Shown: piece after piece, positions 8,874 through 18,683 of the stretch
Layout: the number at the start of each line of letters is the position of its first letter
How positions within the stretch are numbered: position 1 is the first letter of the stretch
Assembly: GCA_029852775.1 (NCBI GenBank)
Contig: LEKJ01000050.1
Location: 57,380 to 121,379, forward strand
Reading direction: 5' to 3'
DNA: 64,000 nucleotides
DNA from: Pasteurellaceae bacterium LFhippo2
GTDB taxonomy: Bacteria; Pseudomonadota; Gammaproteobacteria; Enterobacterales; Pasteurellaceae
Made by a program: the position numbers and the translations under genes
The notes under the pieces: generated by a model
What the model was told of the DNA's origin: nothing
Databases searched by the model: none
What the model saw: the letters and a program-made list of their open reading frames with translations, nothing else

Positions 8874-11459
8874 ATGACAAATACTGCTCAACATACGCCA
8901 ATGATGGTTCAATATTTACAACTTAAAGCTCAAAATCCTGATATTTTGCTGTTCTATCGAATGGGGGATTTTTACGAGCTTTTTTATGATGACGCAAAAA
9001 AAGCGTCAGCATTGTTAGATATTTCATTAACCAAACGTGGACAATCGGCCGGTGAGCCGATTCCAATGGCGGGTGTGCCTTATCACGCGGTGGAAGGCTA
9101 TTTAGCGAAGTTGGTAGCACTTGGCGAATCGGTCGCGATTTGTGAGCAAATTGGTGATCTAGCAACAAGCAAAGGCCCTGTTGAGCGTAAAGTGGTGCGA
9201 ATTGTTACTCCTGGAACAGTGAGTGATGAAGCTTTATTACCAGAGCGTCAAGATAACCTTGTGGCTTGTGTGTATCAAGAAAAGGGTGTTTTTGCCCTTG
9301 CAACCCTTGATATGACGTCTGGGCGCTTTTTAATTTGCGAACTTCCGAATAAAGAAGCGCTTTCTGCGGAATTACAACGTACTCAACCGGCTGAAATTCT
9401 TTATCCAGAAGATTTCAGTGAAATGCGTTTGATTGAACACTACAAAGGTTTGCGCCGTCGTCCAATTTGGGAATTTGAACTTGTTACTGCGATTCAATTA
9501 TTAAACCGTCAATTTGGCACAAAAGATTTAACGGGCTTTGGCGTGGAAAAAACCACAGTTGCGCTTTGTGCTGCTGGCTGTGTGCTGCATTATGCACAAG
9601 AGACCCAACGCACAGCGTTGCCACATATCAATGCGATTCATCTAGCACAAAATAGCGATACAATTTCGTTAGACGCAGCGACTCGCCGTAATTTAGAGCT
9701 CACTACAAACCTTGCTGGTGGCACAGAGCACACTTTGGCTGCCATTTTAGATAAATGCGTTACGCCAATGGGAAGCCGTTTATTAAAACGTTGGATTCAT
9801 CAGCCGATTAGAGATGTGGTGAAATTAACCAATCGCCAACAGATTATTGCGACTTTACAGCAAAATGAACGTATTGAAGAACTTCAGCCTTTACTACAAC
9901 AAGTGGGGGATATGGAGCGTATTTTGGCGCGTATTGCGTTACGTACGGCTCGTCCACGCGATTTAACTCGTTTACGCACAGCCCTTGCTCAAATTCCTGA
10001 AATTGCAAAACTTTCGCAAAATCTGACCGGTTGTTTAGATAAAACTATTAGCCAATTGGCTGATTTTGGCGAGTTACATCAACTCCTTGAACGTGCACTT
10101 ATTGAGAATCCGCCACAATTAATTCGTGATGGCGGAGTCATTGCTGAAGGCTACAACGCAGAATTAGATGAATGGCGTGATTTAGCCGATGGCGCAACTA
10201 AATTCCTTGAAGAACTAGAGATTCGTGAGAGAGAAGCGACAGGAATTGATACCTTAAAAATTGGCTTTAATGCGGTACACGGCTTTTATATTCAAATTAG
10301 TCAAGGTCAAGCCCATAAAGCGCCGATTCACTATGTGCGCCGTCAAACTTTGAAGAATGCAGAGCGCTATATTATTCCTGAATTAAAGACCTATGAAGAT
10401 AAGGTTTTAAAAGCCAAAGGCGCATCACTAGCACTTGAAAAACAGCTTTATGAAGAGCTATTTGATATTTTATTACCTCGTTTGGGTGAACTACAGTTAG
10501 CAAGCTTAGTGTTAGCAGAGCTTGATGTGCTAACCAATCTTGCCGAGCGCGCAGAAAGCCTGAATTATGTCGCGCCGACTTTTAGCCATAAGCGTGGTAT
10601 TCAGATTAAAAATGGTCGTCATCCAGTGGTTGAACAAGTGATGAAAGAGCCGTTTATTGCGAACCCTGTGGTACTTAATTCGCAACGTCATTTGTTGATT
10701 GTAACAGGTCCAAATATGGGCGGTAAAAGTACCTATATGCGCCAAATTGCGTTGATTACGTTAATGGCCTATATCGGTAGCTTTGTGCCTGCGGAAAGTG
10801 CCGAAATCGGCCCTGTTGATCGTATTTTTACTCGTATCGGTGCGTCAGATGATTTAGCTTCTGGCCGCTCAACCTTTATGGTGGAGATGACGGAAATGGC
10901 AAATATTCTGCATCAATCGACCGAAAACAGCCTTGTGCTTGTGGATGAAATTGGACGCGGTACTTCAACTTACGACGGCTTATCACTGGCTTGGGCGTGT
11001 GCAGAATGGCTTGCCAAAAAATCGCAATCATTGACTTTATTCGCAACTCACTATTTTGAGCTAACAAGCTTGCCAAATCAGTTAAAAGGCGTGGCAAATG
11101 TGCATTTAGACGCAATTGAACATAACGACACTATTGCTTTTATGCACGCTGTTCAAGAAGGTGCTGCAAGTAAGAGTTATGGTTTGGCGGTAGCGGCTTT
11201 AGCGGGAGTGCCTAAACAGGTGATTCAATTAGCGAAGCAGAAATTAGGGCAGTTAGAGCAAATTTCTCAACAAACAGCGCAGATCAATGAGAATCCACAG
11301 CAAGATTTACTGTTTGGTGCGGATTTGCAAAAAAATCCTAAAATCGAACCGGTTGTAGTAGCTTCAAAAGTTGAAGAGCAGCTGAAAGAGATTGATCCTG
11401 ATGAATTAACACCGAAGCAAGCGTTGGAAGTGTTATATAAATTGAAGAAACTGATGTAA
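8874..11459 (+). CDS. mutS: DNA mismatch repair protein MutS
   Basis: Recognises mispairs and small loops and, with ATP, recruits MutL. I start at 8874 ([20 protein letters not shown], 861 aa); the frame extends 24 codons upstream into the uptake-signal terminator, which is unlikely to be coding. Visible features are the mismatch-wedge motif in [14 protein letters not shown] near residue 30, Walker [10 protein letters not shown] at about 612-620, Walker [16 protein letters not shown], and the switch ATHYFELT. The C-terminal tail ends [21 protein letters not shown], the tetramerisation region. No strong ribosome site is seen. The ATPase and mismatch-binding motifs are intact. Confidence 0.97.
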   Translation: MTNTAQHTPMMVQYLQLKAQNPDILLFYRMGDFYELFYDDAKKASALLDISLTKRGQSAGEPIPMAGVPYHAVEGYLAKLVALGESVAICEQIGDLATSKGPVERKVVRIVTPGTVSDEALLPERQDNLVACVYQEKGVFALATLDMTSGRFLICELPNKEALSAELQRTQPAEILYPEDFSEMRLIEHYKGLRRRPIWEFELVTAIQLLNRQFGTKDLTGFGVEKTTVALCAAGCVLHYAQETQRTALPHINAIHLAQNSDTISLDAATRRNLELTTNLAGGTEHTLAAILDKCVTPMGSRLLKRWIHQPIRDVVKLTNRQQIIATLQQNERIEELQPLLQQVGDMERILARIALRTARPRDLTRLRTALAQIPEIAKLSQNLTGCLDKTISQLADFGELHQLLERALIENPPQLIRDGGVIAEGYNAELDEWRDLADGATKFLEELEIREREATGIDTLKIGFNAVHGFYIQISQGQAHKAPIHYVRRQTLKNAERYIIPELKTYEDKVLKAKGASLALEKQLYEELFDILLPRLGELQLASLVLAELDVLTNLAERAESLNYVAPTFSHKRGIQIKNGRHPVVEQVMKEPFIANPVVLNSQRHLLIVTGPNMGGKSTYMRQIALITLMAYIGSFVPAESAEIGPVDRIFTRIGASDDLASGRSTFMVEMTEMANILHQSTENSLVLVDEIGRGTSTYDGLSLAWACAEWLAKKSQSLTLFATHYFELTSLPNQLKGVANVHLDAIEHNDTIAFMHAVQEGAASKSYGLAVAALAGVPKQVIQLAKQKLGQLEQISQQTAQINENPQQDLLFGADLQKNPKIEPVVVASKVEEQLKEIDPDELTPKQALEVLYKLKKLM

Positions 11460-11525
11460 CCCTCTCTCTGCCTAAAAGTGCTGAATGCACTTTTAGACTT
11501 TCTCTCTCCCGCTTGCGGGAGAGAG
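11460..11525. repeat. Dispersed CT-rich palindromic repeat, copy A
   Basis: Order of parts: CCCTCTCTCTG at 11460-11470, an inner hairpin with arms 11472-11480 and 11488-11496, then CTCTCTCCC (11502-11510) pairing with GGGAGAGAG (11517-11525). Copies with the same outer parts but a different inner hairpin lie at 21984-22044 and 30806-30874. Here it sits between convergent mutS and kpsS and may end both transcripts. Confidence 0.85.
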
Positions 11526-11536
11526 TAGAATAGGAA

Positions 11537-12754
11537 TTATTGATTATATGGATAACGCAAAATCACTTTGGTATAAAAGCTACCATTAATATGCGTTCTA
11601 TGTAGATGGAATTTGCGATAGGCATCAAATAACTCTGCATTAGGCGGAGTTGGATTTACCCAAAATCCAACTAAAGAACCTTGATGAGTTAAGCCTTCCA
11701 TATCATAATTTGCACGCCCCAATGTAATTACAGGCATATTGTGCAATAGCCCTGAAATTCCACTGGTGCTATTCATCGTAACCATCCCTTTTCCATGGCG
11801 CAAAAATACTGGCATTGGCACATCGTGAACATAAAATATTCGCCCTTGTAGTTGGGGATATTTCTTACAATACTCATCAATTACCACACCGTAATCAATT
11901 AAACCACGATCCATTGGGTGATGTTTTACAATTAAATTCACATCATTTGGCGCGTGATTTAAAAAAGATGTAAGTACTTCTCTCAAGAAATGTTCTACGC
12001 TGTCATAATCACTATGCACTTGAACTTGGCTATCATCATACACTTGTAAAGGCACAATAAAGAATTTACCAAATTCGCCTTGTTCAACGCGCTTGGCAAA
12101 ATCTCTATCTTCTATTGCATAGCATAGGCGTTTATAGCCAGAGACAGTCCATAATTTTAAGTAATAACAGAGATTGAATTTCTTATGGTTCTTATATTTT
12201 CTGTATTTTAGAAAACGAAAATTAGCCAAAATATAATAAAGACAAGCTCGTTTCGCCATAGGTAAAAAGCCTCCTGCTACATGAACAGGCTTTGGTGGCT
12301 CTGGCAGATCTTTATATTGTAAAAAGAACTCTTGATTACGAGAGATTTGAGAATAGGCATTAACTCCGCCTTTCTCTAAAGTTACATATTCAGGGCGGAA
12401 GTAACCTTCTTCTAGTGCCCAAAAACCAATATTCAGCTTTGCACAAAGCTCGTGAGCGATACGGTGATATTTTCTGTTATCGCCAAAGCAGATCACATTA
12501 TCGATCTTATTTTTGATACAAAACTGTTCCAAATATTCCTTAAAATCTTTTAGAGACTGACGATAAGCATAGGTATGCGGAGTTGAATTTGGATAAAAGA
12601 ACTCATCGCCCGCATTAAAATTGAGTTTAAATACGGTTTTTTGCTGTGTTTGTAACCATTTAGAAAATTGATAGAAAAAATCTCCAACTGGTCCCTGTAG
12701 TAGTAAAATGCGTTTGGACGAACTTACTAATTCATCTAAATAATGGTCTACCAT
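11537..12754 (-). CDS. kpsS: Capsule polysaccharide export/linker protein KpsS
   Basis: Member of the KpsS/LipB family. In group 2-type capsules KpsS adds the first beta-Kdo to the lysophosphatidylglycerol acceptor, with KpsC extending the linker; it acts at the cytoplasmic face of the inner membrane. The 405-residue length fits (E. coli KpsS about 389). Family-like stretches are LLLQGPVGDFFYQFSKWL near the N-terminus, FWALEEGYFRPEYVTLEKGGVNAYS, LIVKHHPMDRGL and GMVTMNSTSGISGLL. A GGGAG ribosome site precedes the ATG at 12752-12754. It lies 11 bp downstream of kpsC. Older Pasteurellaceae names for this pair are lipB/lipA, hcsB/hcsA or phyB/phyA. Confidence 0.9.
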   Translation of the reverse strand: MVDHYLDELVSSSKRILLLQGPVGDFFYQFSKWLQTQQKTVFKLNFNAGDEFFYPNSTPHTYAYRQSLKDFKEYLEQFCIKNKIDNVICFGDNRKYHRIAHELCAKLNIGFWALEEGYFRPEYVTLEKGGVNAYSQISRNQEFFLQYKDLPEPPKPVHVAGGFLPMAKRACLYYILANFRFLKYRKYKNHKKFNLCYYLKLWTVSGYKRLCYAIEDRDFAKRVEQGEFGKFFIVPLQVYDDSQVQVHSDYDSVEHFLREVLTSFLNHAPNDVNLIVKHHPMDRGLIDYGVVIDEYCKKYPQLQGRIFYVHDVPMPVFLRHGKGMVTMNSTSGISGLLHNMPVITLGRANYDMEGLTHQGSLVGFWVNPTPPNAELFDAYRKFHLHRTHINGSFYTKVILRYPYNQ

Positions 12755-12765
12755 AAACTCTCCCT

Positions 12766-14820
12766 TTATGCTCTCAATGTGAGATAAAGATGTTTCAATT
12801 TTCCGAATTGCTTATAAAGCCAAGGGCGGCGAAGTCCGTCGTCCGTTAATTGTTTTTTTTGTAATTCTAACAAGCTAATAGCCTGATTTGCATTAATAAA
12901 TTGTCTTTTTTGTGGATCGACATAGAGCGGATAATAAATTAAAACCGCTGCAATTAGTTCATTTAAATTCAGCTGACGTGAGCGTCTTGCTAAATCTAAG
13001 TGGTCGACCGTTAGCCCCCAGTTTGAGTAGAAAGGTAGTCCGTAACAGTGAACAATTTTTCCACGTAATAGAGCTTCGAAGCCAGCTAGAGACGTCATTG
13101 TGTGGACTTCATCGACTTGCATAATACAGTCCAAAATATTAGCACTTTCAACCACTTCATCCGCATATAAATCGCTATCAGTTTTGGCAATTTTACCAAC
13201 ACGATTTCCACTCACAACATCAGGGTGTGGCTTATATAAGATATAAGCATTAGGATTTAGTTCACGAACTTTTTTGAGTAAACCCAAATTAGTATTAATA
13301 TCTGGTGAACCGGTGCGAATAGAAGCATCATCTTCCACTTGGCCTGGCACTAAAATCGTTTTTTTGCCTTTATCTCCCAAAATAAAGCCATCATTTCCCA
13401 CATTATATTTGCCAATATGGCTTGAAATTAACCGTTGTTTTAACTGTTCAGCCATTGCTAAATCATTATGCGAAAATGGCTGATTCTGCAAAATCTGTTC
13501 TAAGCGCGAAGTTTGTTGAGCATTGAAATAGATACCTAGATCATCCACAACTAACGACAGTGGTGCGACTAAATTTGAACCTAGCCCAACAGAGCGAATA
13601 AAACCATCTTCCATTCGCAATAGTGGTAGATTGTGTTTGTGGGCAAACTCAATTAAAGCTGGTTTACCACTTCCCCAAATTAGCAATTTAGCGTCTTGTT
13701 CAAGCGGTCGATTTGCCAATTTTTTTTGCGAAGAGACAAAACGCAATTTGCATAACGGCAAATTGAAAAATGGCTTAATGACAGCTTGTTTCCAAAGCGA
13801 CATTCCAACGCAATAAAGTGTTCCTTTAAGACGTTGGTTCAGTAATTTAGTTTGATGTAGATAGTCAATTACATCAAAAATTGTGCCTTTTTGTTGGGTA
13901 TTTGGATTGATATAGCGGCTATATTGCAGATAAGCCGCAATAAAAAGCTGTATAAAACTACGTGGTTGACGGCGTTGTTTCGCGATCAACTCTTCCACAT
14001 TTGGATGTCGATCATCGGTAATGCCCCAACCTGCAAACCAAGGCACACCAAAGGTTACAACTTCTTTATTAAGTAACAGTGCTTCAAAACCCATTTGCGA
14101 AGTGACGCAATAAACTTTATCCACTACGCTTAATAACGATAGCGGACTTGCATCTTGAGTGATTAAACGTACTCGATCAGCATAATTAGATAGTGTAGTG
14201 AGATAGCCTTTTTTCTTACCACTAATCACATCGGGATGAGTTTTAACCCAAATTTCTGCATTCGGATTTTCATCAACAGCGGCTTTTAACATTGTATCAA
14301 AGCAAGACTTATCGGCTTGACCATATTTTACGGCCATATCACCAAAGGTTTGATCGATCACCAAAACCACAGATTTTTCTGGCTTTGGCTCATCAAAATC
14401 AGGTGCTTGATTATATTTAGATAACTGATACTGGCGAATAAGACCGATAGCTTGCTCTGCTTGATTTAGTAATTCGGCATCAATATTTTCATTTAAAATA
14501 AAATGTTCTAAACGTGAAGGGCGGGTGGTATCGTAGTAAATGCCAACATCATCATAAACCATTGAAAATGGCGGATAGCCGTTAACGCCTAAACCAAGCG
14601 AACGCAAAAATCCATCTTCAAGGGCAACAAAAGGTAGATGATTTTTTTCTGCGTACTTACGCGCTTTTGTTGTGGAAGGGCGTAATCCCCAGCCGATAAC
14701 TTTATCAACTTTTGCTGTTTTACGCATAAAACTATAGGCAACTAATTCATCTTCCGATAAAAAAGCCGATAGAGCTGGAATTTTTAGGATTCCACGAGAA
14801 AAGATTAATGATTTTTGCAT
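12766..14820 (-). CDS. kpsC: Capsule polysaccharide linker beta-Kdo transferase KpsC
   Basis: Builds the poly-beta-Kdo linker between lipid and capsule polymer by alternating transferase activities of two related modules. The 684-residue length matches KpsC (about 675). The internal duplication is plain: EDGFLRSLGLG at 68-78 and EDGFIRSVGLG at about 404-414, each followed by SMVYDDVGIYYD or SLVVDDLGIYFN and a SRLE motif. Each module later has a histidine-proline motif (KTHPDVISG and KPHPDVVSG) and a conserved LAGFEALLRGK-like or MGFEALLLNK-like helix. No strong ribosome site precedes the ATG at 14818-14820, 50 bp after ffh ends, so it may be read through from ffh. No other capsule gene is in the window. 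Confidence 0.93.
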   Translation of the reverse strand: MQKSLIFSRGILKIPALSAFLSEDELVAYSFMRKTAKVDKVIGWGLRPSTTKARKYAEKNHLPFVALEDGFLRSLGLGVNGYPPFSMVYDDVGIYYDTTRPSRLEHFILNENIDAELLNQAEQAIGLIRQYQLSKYNQAPDFDEPKPEKSVVLVIDQTFGDMAVKYGQADKSCFDTMLKAAVDENPNAEIWVKTHPDVISGKKKGYLTTLSNYADRVRLITQDASPLSLLSVVDKVYCVTSQMGFEALLLNKEVVTFGVPWFAGWGITDDRHPNVEELIAKQRRQPRSFIQLFIAAYLQYSRYINPNTQQKGTIFDVIDYLHQTKLLNQRLKGTLYCVGMSLWKQAVIKPFFNLPLCKLRFVSSQKKLANRPLEQDAKLLIWGSGKPALIEFAHKHNLPLLRMEDGFIRSVGLGSNLVAPLSLVVDDLGIYFNAQQTSRLEQILQNQPFSHNDLAMAEQLKQRLISSHIGKYNVGNDGFILGDKGKKTILVPGQVEDDASIRTGSPDINTNLGLLKKVRELNPNAYILYKPHPDVVSGNRVGKIAKTDSDLYADEVVESANILDCIMQVDEVHTMTSLAGFEALLRGKIVHCYGLPFYSNWGLTVDHLDLARRSRQLNLNELIAAVLIYYPLYVDPQKRQFINANQAISLLELQKKQLTDDGLRRPWLYKQFGKLKHLYLTLRA

Positions 14821-14870
14821 ACAATATTAATCAGTGGCGAGCAGAGCCCGCCGAAGAAAATGAAATGTGA

Positions 14871-16262
14871 TTACTTACGTCCAAACATTCCGCCTAAACC
14901 GCCCAAGCCACCGCCTAGACCGCCCATCATACCTTGCATACCGCGCATCATTTTCGCCATACCGCCTTTGCGCATTTTCTTCATCATACGCTGCATTTCA
15001 TCGAACTGTTTCAGTAATTTATTTACATCTTGTACTGTTGTGCCAGAACCTAATGCAATACGACGACGGCGTGAACCTTTGATAATATCTGGATTCGCAC
15101 GTTCTTTCAGTGTCATTGAATTGATGATCGCTTCCATTTTAACGAACATCTTGTCATCCATTTGATTTTTCACGTGGTCAGGAAGATTTTTCGCACCCGG
15201 TAATTTATCAAGCATTGACATCATACCGCCCATTTTTTTCATTTCAGCCAGTTGGTCGCGGAAATCATCTAATGAGAAGGTGCCATCTTTCTTAAATTTA
15301 GCCGCCATTTTCTCAGCTTTCTCTTGGTCAACAGAGCGCTGTAAGTCTTCGATTAACGACATTACATCGCCCATACCAAGAATACGCGAAGCCACGCGAT
15401 CTGGATGGAATGGTTCTAGGGCATCGGTTTTTTCACCCACACCTAAGAATTTAATTGGTTTACCTGTGATTTGACGAATTGATAACGCCGCACCACCGCG
15501 CGCATCACCATCAACTTTTGTTAAGATCACACCTGTTAATGGTAACGCTTCATTGAATGCTTTTGCAGTATTTGCCGCATCTTGACCTGTCATTGCATCA
15601 ACAGTGAAAAGAGTTTCAATCGGATTTAAAACCGCGTGAACCTGTTGGATCTCTTCCATCATTTCACTATCAACGTGTAAACGACCTGCGGTATCGACAA
15701 TTAATACATCAAAGAAGTTAAGTTTTGCGTGTTTTAATGCGGCTTCGGCAATCGCTACAGGTTTTTGGTTTGTTTCACTTGGGAAGAAATCCACTTTTAA
15801 TGCTTCTGCTAAAGTTTGAAGCTGTTTGATCGCCGCAGGACGATAAACGTCCGCAGACACCACAAGCACTTTTTTCTTGTGGCGCTCTTTTAAGAATTTC
15901 GCTAATTTACCGACAGAAGTTGTTTTACCTGCACCCTGTAAGCCCGCCATTAAGATAACCGCTGGTGGTTGAGTCGCAAGATTTAAGCCTTCGTTTGCTT
16001 CGCCCATCGCTTTTTCAAGCTCGCTTTGAACGATTTTTAAGAACTCTTGACCTGGCGTTAAGCTCTTATTCACTTCCTCACCAATCGCACGCTCTTTTAC
16101 TTGATTAATAAATTCACGCACCACAGGCAATGCAACGTCTGCTTCCAATAACGCCATACGCACTTCGCGTAGGGTATCTTTAATATTATCTTCGGTTAAA
16201 CGGCCTTTCCCTGTAATATTTTTTAGGGTTTTGGAAAGTCTATCAGACAGGTTCTCAAACAT
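14871..16262 (-). CDS. ffh: Signal recognition particle GTPase Ffh
   Basis: Binds signal sequences of nascent membrane proteins and, with 4.5S RNA and FtsY, delivers ribosomes to the translocon. The 463-residue protein has the N-terminal four-helix domain, a G domain with GLQGAGKTTSVGKLA (G1), DTAGRLHVD (G3) and TKVDGDARGGAALS (G4), and a methionine-rich M domain. The tail is almost entirely Met, Gly, Lys and Arg (MRRM-like KKMRKGGMAKMMRGMQGMM, then a glycine run ending MFGRK). It is divergent from mioC and upstream of kpsC on the same strand. Confidence 0.97.
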   Translation of the reverse strand: MFENLSDRLSKTLKNITGKGRLTEDNIKDTLREVRMALLEADVALPVVREFINQVKERAIGEEVNKSLTPGQEFLKIVQSELEKAMGEANEGLNLATQPPAVILMAGLQGAGKTTSVGKLAKFLKERHKKKVLVVSADVYRPAAIKQLQTLAEALKVDFFPSETNQKPVAIAEAALKHAKLNFFDVLIVDTAGRLHVDSEMMEEIQQVHAVLNPIETLFTVDAMTGQDAANTAKAFNEALPLTGVILTKVDGDARGGAALSIRQITGKPIKFLGVGEKTDALEPFHPDRVASRILGMGDVMSLIEDLQRSVDQEKAEKMAAKFKKDGTFSLDDFRDQLAEMKKMGGMMSMLDKLPGAKNLPDHVKNQMDDKMFVKMEAIINSMTLKERANPDIIKGSRRRRIALGSGTTVQDVNKLLKQFDEMQRMMKKMRKGGMAKMMRGMQGMMGGLGGGLGGLGGMFGRK

Positions 16263-16418
16263 AGTGAAATCTCTTTTGCAAAAATTGGGGCTGATCTACC
16301 CGCTTGTAAATAAAATATTGGGGCATTATACAAAAAATTATGCTAGATTGCTTGCATTAATAAACGATTGTTCAATAACCCAATACAAGCCGTATGGGGT
16401 GTCTAAACGGGAGTCTCT

Positions 16419-16856
16419 ATGGCCAAACAAATCACCATTATCACAGGTAGCACCTTAGGCGGTGCAGAGTATGTTGCCGATCATCTAAATGATGTTTTAA
16501 GCGCGCAAGGTTTTGATGTGGCACTATTTAATAATGCTGAACTGAGCGATATTCAAGATGCAACAAAATTGCTAGTAATTACATCAACTCACGGCGCAGG
16601 TGAGCTACCAGATAATATCAAACCGTTATTTGAAACTATTGACGAACAGCAACCTGATTTTAGCGCAATGCAATTTGGGATAATTGGTTTAGGTAGCAGC
16701 GATTATGATACTTTCTGCAATGCAGTAAACATCGTTGAAGAAAGCCTAAAAACGCGTGGCGCGACCCAGATTTGTGAATCATTGCGTATTGATGTGGTAA
16801 ACAATTTTGACCACGATGGCACAGCAGAAGAGTGGTTGCCAGATTTTATTATTTAA
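16419..16856 (+). CDS. mioC: Flavodoxin-like protein MioC
   Basis: Short-chain flavodoxin that binds FMN; in E. coli MioC supports biotin synthase activity in vitro. The phosphate-binding loop GSTLGGAEYVADHL is at residues 10-23, and ITSTHGAGELPDNI and GLGSSDYDTFCNAV supply the isoalloxazine-binding loops. The 145-residue length matches E. coli MioC (147). A GGGAG site precedes the ATG. It is divergent from ffh. No replication-initiation gene or obvious origin lies next to it, unlike the mioC-oriC arrangement of E. coli. Confidence 0.93.
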   Translation: MAKQITIITGSTLGGAEYVADHLNDVLSAQGFDVALFNNAELSDIQDATKLLVITSTHGAGELPDNIKPLFETIDEQQPDFSAMQFGIIGLGSSDYDTFCNAVNIVEESLKTRGATQICESLRIDVVNNFDHDGTAEEWLPDFII

Positions 16857-16936
16857 GCAATATCAAATGGTTATCTTTTAAGATAAAATAGATTTCCCTT
16901 TGTTAAAGGGTAATTTCAAAACTAAAGGAACTCATA

Positions 16937-18601
16937 ATGAAAAAAATTATCAGCACAATTTTTATGCTTTCTGCAGTAAGCGTGGCTGTCGCTAAGGAAG
17001 TAAATATTAAATTTTTAGGTACATCAGATGTGCACGGTCGTATGGTGCCTTGGAGCTATGGGGCAGATGTTGAAGATAAGTCTGGTTCTTATGCGCAAAT
17101 CGCAACTTATGTGAATGAAGTTCGCAAAAATAATAAAAATGTCCTACTTGTTGATATTGGCGATGCGATTCAAGATAACCAAGTCGAAGTCTTTGCGAAA
17201 ACGCCAGAGCACTACAAAAACAACCCTGTACCAAAAGTACTTAATGCGATGGGTTACGATATTTTTATCTTAGGTAACCACGAATTTAACTTTGGTATGC
17301 CAGCCCTTGACGCTATTTTAAAAGATATTAATGCCAAAGTTCTTACTGCAAACTTCTACCATAAAGATGGTCGTCGTTATGTTGAGCCAACAACCATTAT
17401 TGAACGCGAAGGCGTGAAATTAGGCATTATCGGTTTAACGACCCCAATGTCTGCGATTTTCGAAAAAGATACTGGCCATTTAAATGAGATGAAATTCACT
17501 TCGCCAATTGAAGAAGCTAAAAAACAAATTGCTGATTTAAAAGCAAAAGGCGTAGATGCGGTTGTGGTATTAGCGCATATGGGGATCGAAAACGAAAATA
17601 ACATCGCTGATACCGGCGTGGCGGATTTAGTTAATGCTGTTGATGGTATTGATGTAATTATCGCGGGTCATATGCATAAGAATGTTTCAAGCGAAACCAT
17701 TAAGGATACTGTGATTACAGAACCGCATCGCTATGGCACTGTAGTGTCTGAAGTCGATTTAACTTTCGATATTAACGATAAAAAAGAAGTAAAATTAATT
17801 TCGAAGGCCGCAAAAACAGTACCAGTAAACAAATTAGATGCTGATCCTGAAATTGTGAAAGTTTACCAACCTTATCACGATGAATTACGCCGTTTAAATA
17901 ATGTAGAAATCGGTCAAGTGGCGAATGATATGATTCCACAAGGTAAAAATCACGGTGTCTCTATCGCATTCTCGCAAGATACAGGAATGTCGTCATTGAT
18001 TCACGATGTACAACAGCATTACAGCAAAGCGGATGTGGTTTCTTTTGCCTTTGACTACGAAACGGTACGTTTAGATAAAGGCCCAATCAAGAAAAAAGAC
18101 ATTATCTACAACTATCGCTACGCAGGCGGTGATGTAACGGTTTATGAGTTAACAGGTAAACAGTTAAAACAATATATGGAATGGTCAGCAGACTACTTCA
18201 ACACTATTCAATCAGGTGATACAAATTATCGTTATGACGAAGTGCGTGGCAAGTCTAAATATGTGACCTTCGACCTATTTGGCGGAGTAAGCTACAAAGT
18301 AGATTTACGTAACCAAAGCGGTAATAAAATCACTGATTTAGCTTTAGCAAATGGCACAAAAATTACTGATGATATGAAACTAAAAGTGGGTATGAACTCT
18401 TACCGTTTCGGTCAGTTAAGCAAAAAAGGCGGTATGTTTGAAGGTCAAAATATTCCTGTAATTTGGGAATCAAAAGTGGCAATGGGCTCTGAAGCGGGCA
18501 CCATTCAAAATATGATGATCGATTACATCACCAATGTGAAAAACGGCAAAATTGAAGGTTTATCACATAATCGTTGGAAGATTATTGGTTTAGATAAATA
18601 A
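16937..18601 (+). CDS. Periplasmic 5'-nucleotidase / 2',3'-cyclic phosphodiesterase family protein
   Basis: Hydrolyses phosphate from extracellular nucleotides so that nucleosides can be imported. It has a signal peptide (MKKIISTIFMLSAVSVAVA). The N-terminal metallophosphoesterase domain carries the metal ligands in GTSDVHGR (Asp31, His33), DIGDAIQDN, LGNHEFNFG, LAHMGIENE and AGHMHKN. The C-terminal half resembles the nucleotide-binding domain of UshA/CpdB-type enzymes (VVSFAFDYETVR, DIIYNYRYAGGDVTVYELTGKQLKQYMEWS). At 554 aa it is shorter than CpdB (about 647) and close to UshA (about 550), but the motifs do not decide the preferred substrate, so I give no gene symbol. It ends at an uptake-signal terminator. 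Confidence 0.87.
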   Translation: MKKIISTIFMLSAVSVAVAKEVNIKFLGTSDVHGRMVPWSYGADVEDKSGSYAQIATYVNEVRKNNKNVLLVDIGDAIQDNQVEVFAKTPEHYKNNPVPKVLNAMGYDIFILGNHEFNFGMPALDAILKDINAKVLTANFYHKDGRRYVEPTTIIEREGVKLGIIGLTTPMSAIFEKDTGHLNEMKFTSPIEEAKKQIADLKAKGVDAVVVLAHMGIENENNIADTGVADLVNAVDGIDVIIAGHMHKNVSSETIKDTVITEPHRYGTVVSEVDLTFDINDKKEVKLISKAAKTVPVNKLDADPEIVKVYQPYHDELRRLNNVEIGQVANDMIPQGKNHGVSIAFSQDTGMSSLIHDVQQHYSKADVVSFAFDYETVRLDKGPIKKKDIIYNYRYAGGDVTVYELTGKQLKQYMEWSADYFNTIQSGDTNYRYDEVRGKSKYVTFDLFGGVSYKVDLRNQSGNKITDLALANGTKITDDMKLKVGMNSYRFGQLSKKGGMFEGQNIPVIWESKVAMGSEAGTIQNMMIDYITNVKNGKIEGLSHNRWKIIGLDK

Positions 18602-18614
18602 TATTCGCATTTAC

Positions 18615-18640
18615 AAGCGGTCAGATTTGACCGCTTTTTT
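18615..18640 (+). terminator. Uptake-signal terminator after the nucleotidase gene
   Basis: AAGCGGTCA (18615-18623) pairs with TGACCGCTT (18628-18636) around GATT, and a run of six T residues starts inside the second arm. The first arm is a full Apl-type uptake core. Confidence 0.9.
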
Positions 18641-18683
18641 GTTAATGGCATAATATTCTCCAAAATTTCACGAGGAAAGCAAA

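Noticed and set aside
14815-15165. Proline-rich 116-codon plus-strand frame opposite ffh
   Set aside because: The prolines are the antisense reading of the glycine and methionine codons in the Ffh M domain.
16857-16936. Replication origin near mioC
   Set aside because: mioC flanks oriC in E. coli, but no DnaA-box cluster, AT-rich unwinding repeats or gidA is seen here.
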